This document shows positions 16,602 to 23,973 of a stretch of DNA of 42,413 nucleotides, piece by piece. The notes below the pieces were generated by a model. That model ran no database searches, was not told the origin of the DNA, and was given only the letters and a program-made list of their open reading frames with translations. A program made the position numbers and the translations under genes. Within the stretch, counting starts at the first letter, position 1. Each line of letters begins with the position of its first letter. Source of the DNA: Candidatus Brachythrix odensensis (GTDB lineage: Bacteria; Chloroflexota; Anaerolineae; J036; Brachytrichaceae); the NCBI GenBank assembly GCA_016714465.1, contig JADKDT010000020.1:1-42413 (forward strand), read 5' to 3'.

Positions 16602-17992
16602 ATGAAAGCCCCGCCCTCACCCAGAAAGTCCCTTCCTCTCCAAGCTCGCCTTTTGGCTCGGGCGACCTCGGCACCGCCATCACCGCCGGCGTGCTGGGGT
16701 TCTTCCGCTTAATCTTCATGACGGATGTGGCCGGGCTCAACCCGGCCCTGGCGGGGGCGGTCCTGCTGATCGGACGGGTGTGGGACGCGGTCAATGACCC
16801 GATCATCGGGACGATCTCGGACCGGCTCAAAACGCGCTGGGGGCGGCGCCGGCCGATGTTCCTGTTCGGCGCGCTGCCCTTCGCCCTGACCTTCATCCTG
16901 GTCTTCTACGCGCCCCCCTTCGACCAGACCGGCAAGTTCATCTACTACATCGTGGCCGGGTTGCTGTTCGACACGTTCTACACCATCGTCAACGTGCCGT
17001 ACACCGCCCTGACCGCCGAGATGACGTCGGACTATGACGAGCGCACGAGCATGAACTCGTTCCGTTTTGGGTTCTCCATCATCGGCAGCCTGCTCGCAGT
17101 GATCGGCTACACCGCGATCTCGGGCGCCCTTCGCGACAGCCTGGGACAGGCCGGGGCGATCCTCGTTGCGGTCTCGGTGCTGGCAGCCGTCTCGGGCGTG
17201 CCCTACATCCTGGCCTTTCTCGGCACCTACGAGCGGCCCGAGGTCGCGGCCGCCTACCAGGCTGAGCCGCCCATGTCGGTGCTCGAGGGGATCAAAACAA
17301 CGTTCGCCAGCATCCCCTTTCGCTACGTGGCCGGGATCTATCTGGCCTCCTGGCTCTCGCTCATGACGGTCCAGACCGTGCTGGTCTACTTTCTCAACTA
17401 CTGGCTGCGCCGGCCCGACTTGCAATTGCCAGTTGTGCTGGGCGTGCAGGTCACCGCCCTGCTCTTCGTCTTCATCTGGTCGAAGGTCTCGCAGAAGATC
17501 GGCAAGCAGCGGGTGTACGTGATCGGGATGGGCTTCTGGATCGTGATCTCGTTCGCCCTGTTTGCGGTGCCGGCCAACGCGGCCGACATCGTGCCGATGC
17601 TGCTCGGCGCGCTGGCCGGGGTCGGGGTGGCCGTCGCCTATTTGATCCCATGGTCGATGCTGCCGGACGTGATCGAGGAGGACGAGCTCAAGACCGGGCG
17701 CCGGCGCGAGGGGGCGTTCTACGGCTACTTCGCCCTGCTTCAGAAGTTCGGGGCGGCGGTCGGGTCGGGACTCATCGGCCTGGCCCTCGCCGCCACGGGC
17801 TACATCACCCCGCCCGAGAACATCACCACCCCGATCGCCCAACCCGAGAGCGCGCTGCTGGCCATCCGGTTGATGATCGGGCCGATTCCGGCATTTCTGC
17901 TGGTGATCGGGATTGTGCTCGCCCTGCGCTTTCCGATCACCAAGGCCCACCACGAGCAAACGCTGGCCGCGCTAGCCAAGCGCAAAGCGTAG
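16602..17992 (+). CDS. GPH-family sugar:cation symporter (MFS fold), start region frame-broken
   Basis: This membrane transporter of about 460 aa with 12 helices is in the glycoside-pentoside-hexuronide:cation family (MelB/YicJ-like), which imports sugars with Na+ or H+. Family marks: FGSGDLGTAITAG at the start, WDAVNDPIIGTISDRLKTRW and GRRRP after helix 2, NVPYTALTAEMTSDYDERT, and LLPD-type MLPDVIEEDELKTGRRREG in the second half. The body is in one frame from about 16655. The likely ATG (16602, MKAPPSPRKS) is in another frame and the two join near 16640-16665, where at least two small indels (one at TTTT) would give SKLAFGSGDLG. A GTG at 16571 in the main frame lies inside the palindrome and is improbable. 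Confidence 0.85.
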
Positions 17993-18147
17993 GCGAAAGG
18001 CTCCCGCCAAGCCTGGCCTCGGGCGGCGCAACGCGTCAATCTGTGTTCAGAAGGGCGTTATGCCCGGCATCGCGTCGGGGATGTCCATATCGCCTCTGAA
18101 AGAGGTTCTCCTGCTGGGCGGCGCCCGCTGGGCCTCGGGGGGCCGCA

Positions 18148-18153
18148 TACAAT
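18148..18153 (+). promoter_or_regulatory. Candidate -10 element for leaderless histidine kinase mRNA
   Basis: TACAAT lies 6 nt before the GTG start at 18160 with no ribosome-binding site in between, placing the predicted +1 at the G of the start codon. Confidence 0.45.
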
Positions 18154-18159
18154 CCGCCC

Positions 18160-19356
18160 GTGGAAATTGGCTGGGTCGTCGCATTTGGGCTGCTTGGGCT
18201 TTGCGGCGGGCTGGCCTGGCACCTCGCCCGCACCCGGGCGGCGCGCGATGCCGCCGAGAACGCCCTGCGGCGCGCCCGCGCTGCCGAGGCAGAGCGCGAG
18301 CAGCAGGCCGCTCTGGCCGAGACCATGCTGCGCTCGCTGGCCGGCGCGTCGGTCGATCCGATCTATCTCCTGGACGCTCAAGGACGCATCGCGTTGACAA
18401 ACCCGGCCGGCGAACAGCTCTATCCCGAGGCCAAACCGGGGGTGAGCCTGATCGTGGCGAGCCGTTCGGCCGAGCTCGACGCCATTGCCACGGATGTGCT
18501 GCGCGACGAGTACGAATTCACGACCGAGATCACCCTGAACGGCCGCCTGTTCCGGGTGCATGCGGCCCAGGTGGCCTACCCGCAGGCCGCCGGACCGGCG
18601 GTCCCACTCTACGCGATGCTGCTGCTCAGGGATGTCAGCGAGTTGCAGCGCCTTGGCCGCGCCCGGCGCGATTTTGTGGCCAATATCTCGCATGAGCTGC
18701 GCACGCCGCTGCAGGCGATGCGCCTGCTGCTCGACGGCGCGCGGGCGCGCCCGGAGCATCTGGCCGCGCCCGCCGACCGGGCAACCTGGATCGAGCGCTT
18801 CGACGGCCAGGTCGCCGCGCTCACCCAGCTTACGCAAGAACTCTACGACCTGTCGCAGATCGAGTCGGGCCAGTTGCCGATGATGTTGCGACCGGAGGCC
18901 CTGCGTGATCTGGCCGCGAGCGTGATCGAGACACTCGCGCCCCAGGCCGAACGGGCCGGCCTGCGCCTGGAGAACCTCATCCCCGACGCGTCACTGGCCC
19001 TGGTCGACGCGGCCCAACTGAAGCGGGTGCTCTCGAACCTGATCCACAACGCGATCAAGTTCACCGAGCGCGGCGGCATCTCGGTGCTGGTCTCGGATGC
19101 CCGCCCGCCCGGAGCGCCGCGCGAGGGCGACTTCATCACCCTCGGCGTGCGCGATACCGGGGCGGGCATTTCACGCGAGGAGCAGCCGCGCATCTTTGAG
19201 CGTTTCTACAAGGCCGATCGCGCCCGAGGCAAATCTGGGACCGGGCTCGGTCTGGCCATCGCCAAGCACATCATCGAGCGCCACGGCGGGCAGATCTGGG
19301 TCGAGAGCACGCTCGGGCGGGGCAGCACGTTCTGGATGACGGTCCCCGCTGGTTGA
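18160..19356 (+). CDS. PhoR-like sensor histidine kinase with PAS domain (no adjacent regulator)
   Basis: This 398-aa protein has one N-terminal membrane helix (residues 5-23), a coiled-coil, a PAS-like domain (about 55-170, DPIYLLDAQGRIALTNPAGE), a HisKA domain with FVANISHELRTPLQAMR (phospho-acceptor H178) and a full HATPase domain: N-box NLIHNAIKFTERG, G1 RDTGAGIS, F-box IFERFYKADRA, G2 GTGLGLAIAKHI. It starts with GTG; no earlier start fits. There is no response regulator beside it, so its partner is elsewhere. The next gene begins 27 nt downstream but has its own -10-like element. Confidence 0.9.
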   Translation: MEIGWVVAFGLLGLCGGLAWHLARTRAARDAAENALRRARAAEAEREQQAALAETMLRSLAGASVDPIYLLDAQGRIALTNPAGEQLYPEAKPGVSLIVASRSAELDAIATDVLRDEYEFTTEITLNGRLFRVHAAQVAYPQAAGPAVPLYAMLLLRDVSELQRLGRARRDFVANISHELRTPLQAMRLLLDGARARPEHLAAPADRATWIERFDGQVAALTQLTQELYDLSQIESGQLPMMLRPEALRDLAASVIETLAPQAERAGLRLENLIPDASLALVDAAQLKRVLSNLIHNAIKFTERGGISVLVSDARPPGAPREGDFITLGVRDTGAGISREEQPRIFERFYKADRARGKSGTGLGLAIAKHIIERHGGQIWVESTLGRGSTFWMTVPAG

Positions 19357-19371
19357 TGACGTCTCCGAGAG

Positions 19372-19377
19372 TATCCT
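19372..19377 (+). promoter_or_regulatory. Candidate -10 element for leaderless PfkB-fold gene
   Basis: TATCCT lies 6 nt before the ATG at 19384 with no Shine-Dalgarno sequence. A near-identical GAGTATCCTT occurs at 23941-23950 before the ABC exporter gene. Confidence 0.35.
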
Positions 19378-19383
19378 TCGGCC

Positions 19384-20238
19384 ATGAAAAAAGTCGTGTG
19401 CTTCGGGCTGGTGAACCCCGGCCAGGTGTTCGCCGTCGAGACCTATCCCGCCGCGAACACAGGCGCCTATGTCAGCGCGAAGTGGCCTTTCATTGGCGCG
19501 GACAGCGTCATGGTCGCCCGCACGCTGGCGCGATGGGCGAGCGCCGAGGTCCATGTCATCGGCAACGCCCTGGGCGATGACGCGGCTGGGCGGGCGGTGA
19601 TCGAGACGCTGGCGAGCGAGGGCATCCATCCCCACCTCCCGCTGCGGGCCGGCCTGCGCACACCGGAAGAAGTCGACATTGTGGACAGGGCCGGGCACCG
19701 CACCTTTTTTGTCGAGCAGAGCCCGATTTGGGACACTGCGGCCGAAGCCGATCTGGCGCCGCTCGCCGGCGCCGATCTGGTCTACCTCGATTGGTATGCC
19801 TATGCCGGCGCAGCGCGGGTGATGGCGGCGGCCCGGGCGGCCGGCGTGCCTGCCTATCTCAACGTCGACGCGGATCCCGCCCAACGCAATTTGATTGGCG
19901 ACGCGACGTGGGCCCAGATGTCGGCCGATGGGTCACACGAGACCAGGGCCGCGCTGGACGCTGCCCACGACGCGCAGGCGCTCGGGCCGCGGGCGGTCAT
20001 CGTCACCCGCGGGCGGGATGGGGCGCTGGCCTGGGACGGGTCGCGCGAGACGGTGGCGCCTGCGTTGGATGTTGCCGTCCGAGACGCGCAGGGCGCCGGT
20101 GCGGCCTTCTCAGCGGCGATGATCCACGCCCTGCTTCGCGATTGGCCGATCGCGCAGGCGTTGCGCTTCGCCACGCGGGCCGGCTCACTCAAGGTCGCCC
20201 AGCGCGGGTTGCTGGAGCGATTGCCGCGGGATGACTGA
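19384..20238 (+). CDS. PfkB/ribokinase-fold protein, catalytic Asp replaced
   Basis: This 284-aa protein has the ribokinase fold. The N-terminal half has VCFGLVNPGQVF and the degraded glycine motif GADSVMVARTLARW in place of the usual GG-x-x-x-N-x-A. The C-terminal signature, normally D-T-x-G-A-G-D-x-F, reads RDAQGAGAAF, so the catalytic base is Ala240. The ATP-site portion VIVTRGRDGALAW is kept. By family logic phosphoryl transfer should be lost or very weak; the protein may bind a sugar or nucleoside instead. No frameshift is needed to align it, so the change is not a reading error of the local frame. Confidence 0.85.
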   Translation: MKKVVCFGLVNPGQVFAVETYPAANTGAYVSAKWPFIGADSVMVARTLARWASAEVHVIGNALGDDAAGRAVIETLASEGIHPHLPLRAGLRTPEEVDIVDRAGHRTFFVEQSPIWDTAAEADLAPLAGADLVYLDWYAYAGAARVMAAARAAGVPAYLNVDADPAQRNLIGDATWAQMSADGSHETRAALDAAHDAQALGPRAVIVTRGRDGALAWDGSRETVAPALDVAVRDAQGAGAAFSAAMIHALLRDWPIAQALRFATRAGSLKVAQRGLLERLPRDD

Positions 20239-20250
20239 AGGAAGCAGGAA

Positions 20251-20351
20251 TTTTCCGCAGATTGACGCAGATTGACGCAGATTTCTTTATTAAGTGGCGC
20301 GGCAACTATCCGGAACAGAATCTGCGTGAATCTGCGTGAATCTGCGGAAAA
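20251..20351. repeat. Dispersed CCGCAGATT inverted repeat, copy 4
   Basis: The left arm TTTTCCGCAGATTGACGCAG continues with another GATTGACGCAGATT; the right arm has GAATCTGCGTGAATCTGCGT and ends TGCGGAAAA. The arms pair for about 33 nt. It lies between convergent genes (PfkB-fold and dnaG) and ends 3 nt before the dnaG stop, so it may also serve as a two-way terminator. Confidence 0.88.
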
Positions 20352-20353
20352 AA

Positions 20354-22315
20354 TCACGCACCGCTGATGGCGCTGCGCAGGCGGAGGGCCTTCTGAGCCC
20401 GGAAATGGCGGAGGGTGAGGTCGGCAAGGCGGGTTGAGTGGCGGGCCAGGACTAAGGCATCTCCAGCCTCCTGGGCCTCATCGATCAGATACTTGAGGGC
20501 GGTCTGCTCGCGCCTCAGGTTGTCCTCGCGCAGCCGCAGCGCCATCCGGATAATCTCCTCCCGTTGGCGCGTCTCAACATCTTCCTTCGGGTCGATCTCC
20601 AGCGGCGGGACCTCGGCGATGATCGACAGCCACTCGTCCGCCTCGGACGATTCGGGCAGGGGCTGACCCTTGGCCGCCCGGTCGAGCTGGATGAACCCCG
20701 TGCGCAGCATCGGACTGAGGAAATCCTCCGCGCCCAACGGCTCGAGATTGGCCCGCGACAGCGCGACATTGGCATCCATCAGCAATGCCGGCTCGGCGGC
20801 CAGGATCGCCAGCAGATGCGCCTCGAGATCAACCGTTTTGCGACGGCTGGCCGTGGCGGCCGGGCGCTCAAGGGCGCCCTCGGGCGCGTCCATGTCGAGG
20901 GTCGGATCGGGCGGCATGCCATCCATGGCGGGGCGCGGCGGCGGGCGCTGCTGGGTCTGGGCCTTGCGGGCCGCCTCGGCCTGAGCCAGCCCAATCGCCT
21001 GCCCGACCGCGCGCGGGGTGAGCTGCAAACGCCGGGCGATGAGCTGGGTGTAGTGGTCGGCCTGGGTGGGATCAGTCAGATCCTTGATGATTGGCGCAAC
21101 CGCCTGGACGGCCTTTGACTTGCCGGTCGGGTCGGCGATGTCATATTCGGCCAGGATCGTGTCGATGACGTGGGCGATGACCGGGCGCGCGTTGGCGATC
21201 AAGTCGCGCCACTGGGCGGGATCGCTGAGCGCGATCTCGTCCGGGTCCTTGCCGTCCGGCATGACCGCCACCCGGATATCGGCCTTGAGCCGGGTCTCAT
21301 GCTTGATTGTGCCGCGCGGGTCGAAGACGATCCGCTCCTCGCGGTCGAGGGTCTCGCGGGCGACGTCTACCCCGCGCATCACGGCCCGGTTGCCGGCGGC
21401 GTCCGGATCCAGGGCGAAGACAATCTTGTCTGTCAGGCGCTTGAGCACGCGGAACTGATCCTCGGTCAGGGCGGTGCCCATCCCCGAGACGACGTTCGAG
21501 AAACCGGCCTGCTGCGGGCCGATCACATCCATGTAGCCCTCGACCAGCACCGCCACCCCATCGTTCCGAATGGCGGCCCGGGCCCGGTCCAGGCCAAACA
21601 GGGTCCGGCCCTTGTCAAAGAGCCCGGTCTGGGGCGAGTTCATGTACTTCGGTTCGCTGCCATCCAGCGAGCGCGAGCCAAAGCCGATGGTCCGCCCGCG
21701 GTCGTCGTTGATCGGAATCATCAGCCGGCCGCGAAAGCGGTCGTAGCGCCGGCCCTCATCGTTCTCGATCATCAAACCCGCGTCGATCAGCTCCTGAGGC
21801 TTGAAGCCCTTTGCCGCCAAATGCGTGTTCAGCGCCTGGCCATCGGGCAGGCTGTAGCCCAGTTTCCAGGTGGCGATCGTTGTATCGGTTAGTTGGCGCT
21901 TCTGGCGCACATACTCGCGACAGGGCCCGGCCTGTGGCGCGCTGAGCAAGAGGGTATGGAAGTAATCGGCCGCCGCGGCGCTGGCCTCGCGCAGCCGGCC
22001 CAGGTGATCCTCGCTTTGCTTCTGCTCGGGCGTGCGCTCTTCGAGCACGACCCCCGTCCGGCGAGCCAACTCGCGCAGCGTCTCGGCGAACGTCCAGCCC
22101 TCCTTTTTCATGAGGAAGCTGAAGACGTCGCCCTTCTCACCGCTCGAAAAGTCGACGAAGATCTGCGAGTCGGGGTAGATGAAAAAGGAGGCCGTGCGCT
22201 CGGCCTTGAAGGGTGACATGCCCTTGAAGAGCTTGCCTGCCCGCTGCAGCTTGGTATACGCGCCGATCACCTCGACGATATCGACGCGGCGCTTGACCTC
22301 ATCTACCGGTGTCAT
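20354..22315 (-). CDS. dnaG: DNA primase DnaG with zinc ligands lost
   Basis: This is the RNA primer-making enzyme of chromosomal replication; 653 aa, full length. The N-terminal zinc-ribbon fold is collinear with other primases (LFKGMSPFKAERTASFFIYP, then GEKGDVFSFLMKKEGW), but the ligands are gone: positions equivalent to E. coli C40, H43, C61 and C64 are S34, K37, D55 and S58. The catalytic Toprim core is intact (AVLVEGYMDVIG, FALDPDAAGNRA). A linker with QQRPPPRPAMDG leads to the C-terminal helicase-binding domain. It appears to be single and intact, hence essential here. The start ATG at 22315 gives the typical MTPVDEVKRRVDIVEVIG. Confidence 0.94.
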   Translation of the reverse strand: MTPVDEVKRRVDIVEVIGAYTKLQRAGKLFKGMSPFKAERTASFFIYPDSQIFVDFSSGEKGDVFSFLMKKEGWTFAETLRELARRTGVVLEERTPEQKQSEDHLGRLREASAAAADYFHTLLLSAPQAGPCREYVRQKRQLTDTTIATWKLGYSLPDGQALNTHLAAKGFKPQELIDAGLMIENDEGRRYDRFRGRLMIPINDDRGRTIGFGSRSLDGSEPKYMNSPQTGLFDKGRTLFGLDRARAAIRNDGVAVLVEGYMDVIGPQQAGFSNVVSGMGTALTEDQFRVLKRLTDKIVFALDPDAAGNRAVMRGVDVARETLDREERIVFDPRGTIKHETRLKADIRVAVMPDGKDPDEIALSDPAQWRDLIANARPVIAHVIDTILAEYDIADPTGKSKAVQAVAPIIKDLTDPTQADHYTQLIARRLQLTPRAVGQAIGLAQAEAARKAQTQQRPPPRPAMDGMPPDPTLDMDAPEGALERPAATASRRKTVDLEAHLLAILAAEPALLMDANVALSRANLEPLGAEDFLSPMLRTGFIQLDRAAKGQPLPESSEADEWLSIIAEVPPLEIDPKEDVETRQREEIIRMALRLREDNLRREQTALKYLIDEAQEAGDALVLARHSTRLADLTLRHFRAQKALRLRSAISGA

Positions 22316-22338
22316 ACGGCCTGCGGATTAAGAATCCT

Positions 22339-22387
22339 TGGCGAGATGAGCATCCCCGCGCGAAGCGCGGGGATGCTCATCTCGCCA
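22339..22387. repeat. GCGAGAT palindrome, copy B (23-bp perfect stem)
   Basis: The left arm is TGGCGAGATGAGCATCCCCG plus CGC, the loop is GAA, and the right arm is the exact complement. The tip contains GCGAAGC, known as an unusually stable DNA mini-hairpin. It follows the ychF stop (minus strand) and lies 24 nt ahead of dnaG. Read on the minus strand, the flank CTAGAAGTCAT matches copy A and contains the ychF TAG stop. Confidence 0.92.
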
Positions 22388-22406
22388 GTCGTTCTCGCAA
22401 TGACTT

Positions 22407-23513
22407 CTAGACATTGAACAGGAAGTGCAAAATGTCACCATCCTGCACAACGTAATCTTTACCATCGCTGCGGAGCTTGCCGGCCTGGCGGATGGCGGCC
22501 TCAGTCTTGTACTGGCGCAGGTCGGGGATGGTGTAGACCTCGGCCCGGATGAAGCCGCGCTCGAAGTCGCTGTGGATGACACCGGCAGCCTGGGGTGCGC
22601 GATCGCCGACATGGATCGTCCAGGCTCGAATCTCCTTGGGGCCGGCGGTGAAATAGGACTGCAGGCCGAGCAGGTGGTAGGCGGCCCGCCCAAGGCGGGC
22701 GAGCCCGGACTCGGTCAGCCCGACGCTCTCGAGAAACTCGCGCTTCTCGGCCGGGTCGCTCAAGGCCGCGATGTCGGCTTCGATCGCGCCGGAAATCGCG
22801 ACAATTTCGGCCCCGTCGGCCTCGGCCCGGGCCTTGAGCTTGGCATAGTGCGGGTTGTGCTCGCCCAAGGGGTCGTTCTCGTCGACGTTGCCGACGATCA
22901 TCTGGGGCTTGGTGGTGATCAGCCCAAAGCCCGCGGCCATGCGCTTCTCCGCGGCGTCCCACGTCGTCATGACGGCCCGGGCGGGTTTGCCCTCCTTCAG
23001 GGCGGCCACGATGGGCTCGAGCAGCTTGGCCCGCAGCGCGGCATCGACATCGCGCTGGGCGGCCGCGCGGGCATTCTTCTGGAGCTGGCGCTCGGCGCTG
23101 TCGAGGTCGGCCAGGACCAGTTCAAGGTCGATGATCTCGAGGTCGGCGATCGGATCGACCGCGCCGCTGACGTGGACGACATCGCCGTTATCGAAGCAGC
23201 GCACGACGTGCAAGATGGCGTCGACACTGCGGATGTGGCCGAGGAACTGATTGCCCAGGCCCTCGCCCTGCGAGGCGCCCTTGACCAGGCCGGCGATGTC
23301 GACGACCTCGAGCGCGGCCGGGATGATCTTGTCAGTCTTGATGAACTGGTTGATTTCGGCCAGCCGGGGATCGGGCACGGCGACGATGCCGTTGTTGGGC
23401 TCGATGGTGGCGAATGGATAGTTGGCGGCGACCGCGCCGGCGGCGGTCAGGGCGTTGAAGATGGTGGATTTGCCGACATTAGGCAAGCCGACGATACCTG
23501 TGGACAGACTCAT
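22407..23513 (-). CDS. ychF: Ribosome-binding ATPase YchF (Obg family)
   Basis: This 368-aa, near-universal P-loop protein binds ribosomes and hydrolyses ATP in preference to GTP. It has the P-loop GLPNVGKST, the G2/G3 region ANYPFATIEPN and VDIAGLVKGASQGEG, and GNVDEND at the G4 site, where the usual N-K-x-D is replaced by the N-x-x-E of YchF that explains ATP use. A coiled-coil insertion follows, and the TGS domain ends the protein (KDYVVQDGDILHFLFNV). It is intact and transcribed toward dnaG, from which it is separated by palindrome B. Confidence 0.96.
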   Translation of the reverse strand: MSLSTGIVGLPNVGKSTIFNALTAAGAVAANYPFATIEPNNGIVAVPDPRLAEINQFIKTDKIIPAALEVVDIAGLVKGASQGEGLGNQFLGHIRSVDAILHVVRCFDNGDVVHVSGAVDPIADLEIIDLELVLADLDSAERQLQKNARAAAQRDVDAALRAKLLEPIVAALKEGKPARAVMTTWDAAEKRMAAGFGLITTKPQMIVGNVDENDPLGEHNPHYAKLKARAEADGAEIVAISGAIEADIAALSDPAEKREFLESVGLTESGLARLGRAAYHLLGLQSYFTAGPKEIRAWTIHVGDRAPQAAGVIHSDFERGFIRAEVYTIPDLRQYKTEAAIRQAGKLRSDGKDYVVQDGDILHFLFNV

Positions 23514-23540
23514 GACGGCCCAACTTTAACCCATAATGCC

Positions 23541-23587
23541 TGCGAGATCACACTGCCCGCGCGAAGCGCGGGCAGTGTGATCTCGCA
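23541..23587. repeat. GCGAGAT palindrome, copy C (22-bp perfect stem)
   Basis: The left arm is TGCGAGATCACACTGCCCGC plus GC, the loop is GAA, and the right arm is the exact complement. It lies between divergent ychF and the next plus-strand gene, 27 nt from the ychF start, so it cannot act as a terminator for either. The tip again holds GCGAAGC. Confidence 0.92.
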
Positions 23588-23625
23588 ATACAATACAATC
23601 ACGGCTGAAGAGGGGCGCGAAACCG

Positions 23626-23889
23626 ATGGATCCACTTGACGAGCCGGCGACCGAGCAAAACGATCACACGCTGACGCTGATCCTGGCCCTGATCATCTCG
23701 GGCATTGGGGCGGCCCTTGCCATTGGCCTGATCGCGGGCATCCTGGGCTGGATCCAACCCAACTGCCCATCGTTTACCACAAATCAGAGCGGGCGCTGCG
23801 GCAGTGACGGGTTTATGACCACGGAGAGCTCGCCCATCATCCCGACTTTCGACGCCAACCGATTCGTTCTCAGCACACCCTCGCCCTAG
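23626..23889 (+). CDS. Small single-helix membrane protein, unknown
   Basis: This 87-aa protein is not recognised. An acidic N-terminus (about 15 residues) is followed by one strong membrane helix (LTLILALIISGIGAALAIGL, continuing to residue 44), then a polar tail with two cysteines (PNCPSF, GRCGSD) and a Ser/Thr/Pro-rich end. The Cys pair outside the membrane could form a disulfide. Upstream, TACAAT near 23590 may be a -10. It precedes the ABC exporter by about 85 nt, so a shared role is possible but unproven. The codon use is like that of real genes here. Confidence 0.6.
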   Translation: MDPLDEPATEQNDHTLTLILALIISGIGAALAIGLIAGILGWIQPNCPSFTTNQSGRCGSDGFMTTESSPIIPTFDANRFVLSTPSP

Positions 23890-23909
23890 CCCGCTTCGCC
23901 GCCAGCCAG

Positions 23910-23938
23910 CATCTCGTATAGCGCTACGCAATGACTTC
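23910..23938. repeat. Half-copy of the extended GCGAGAT element
   Basis: CATCTCG, then 10 nt, then CGCAATGACTTC matches the right side of palindrome B (CATCTCG, 11 nt, CGCAATGACTTC). The left arm is missing. It lies 21 nt after the stop of the small membrane protein gene, the same setting as copies A and B. Confidence 0.6.
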
Positions 23939-23973
23939 AGGAGTATCCTTGTCTCCCGCCCTGGCGCTTCCCC

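Noticed and set aside
8053..20351. CRISPR array made of CGCAGATT repeats
   Set aside because: The units are 10-12 nt, arranged as inverted arms within four scattered elements, without unique spacers of constant length or cas genes.
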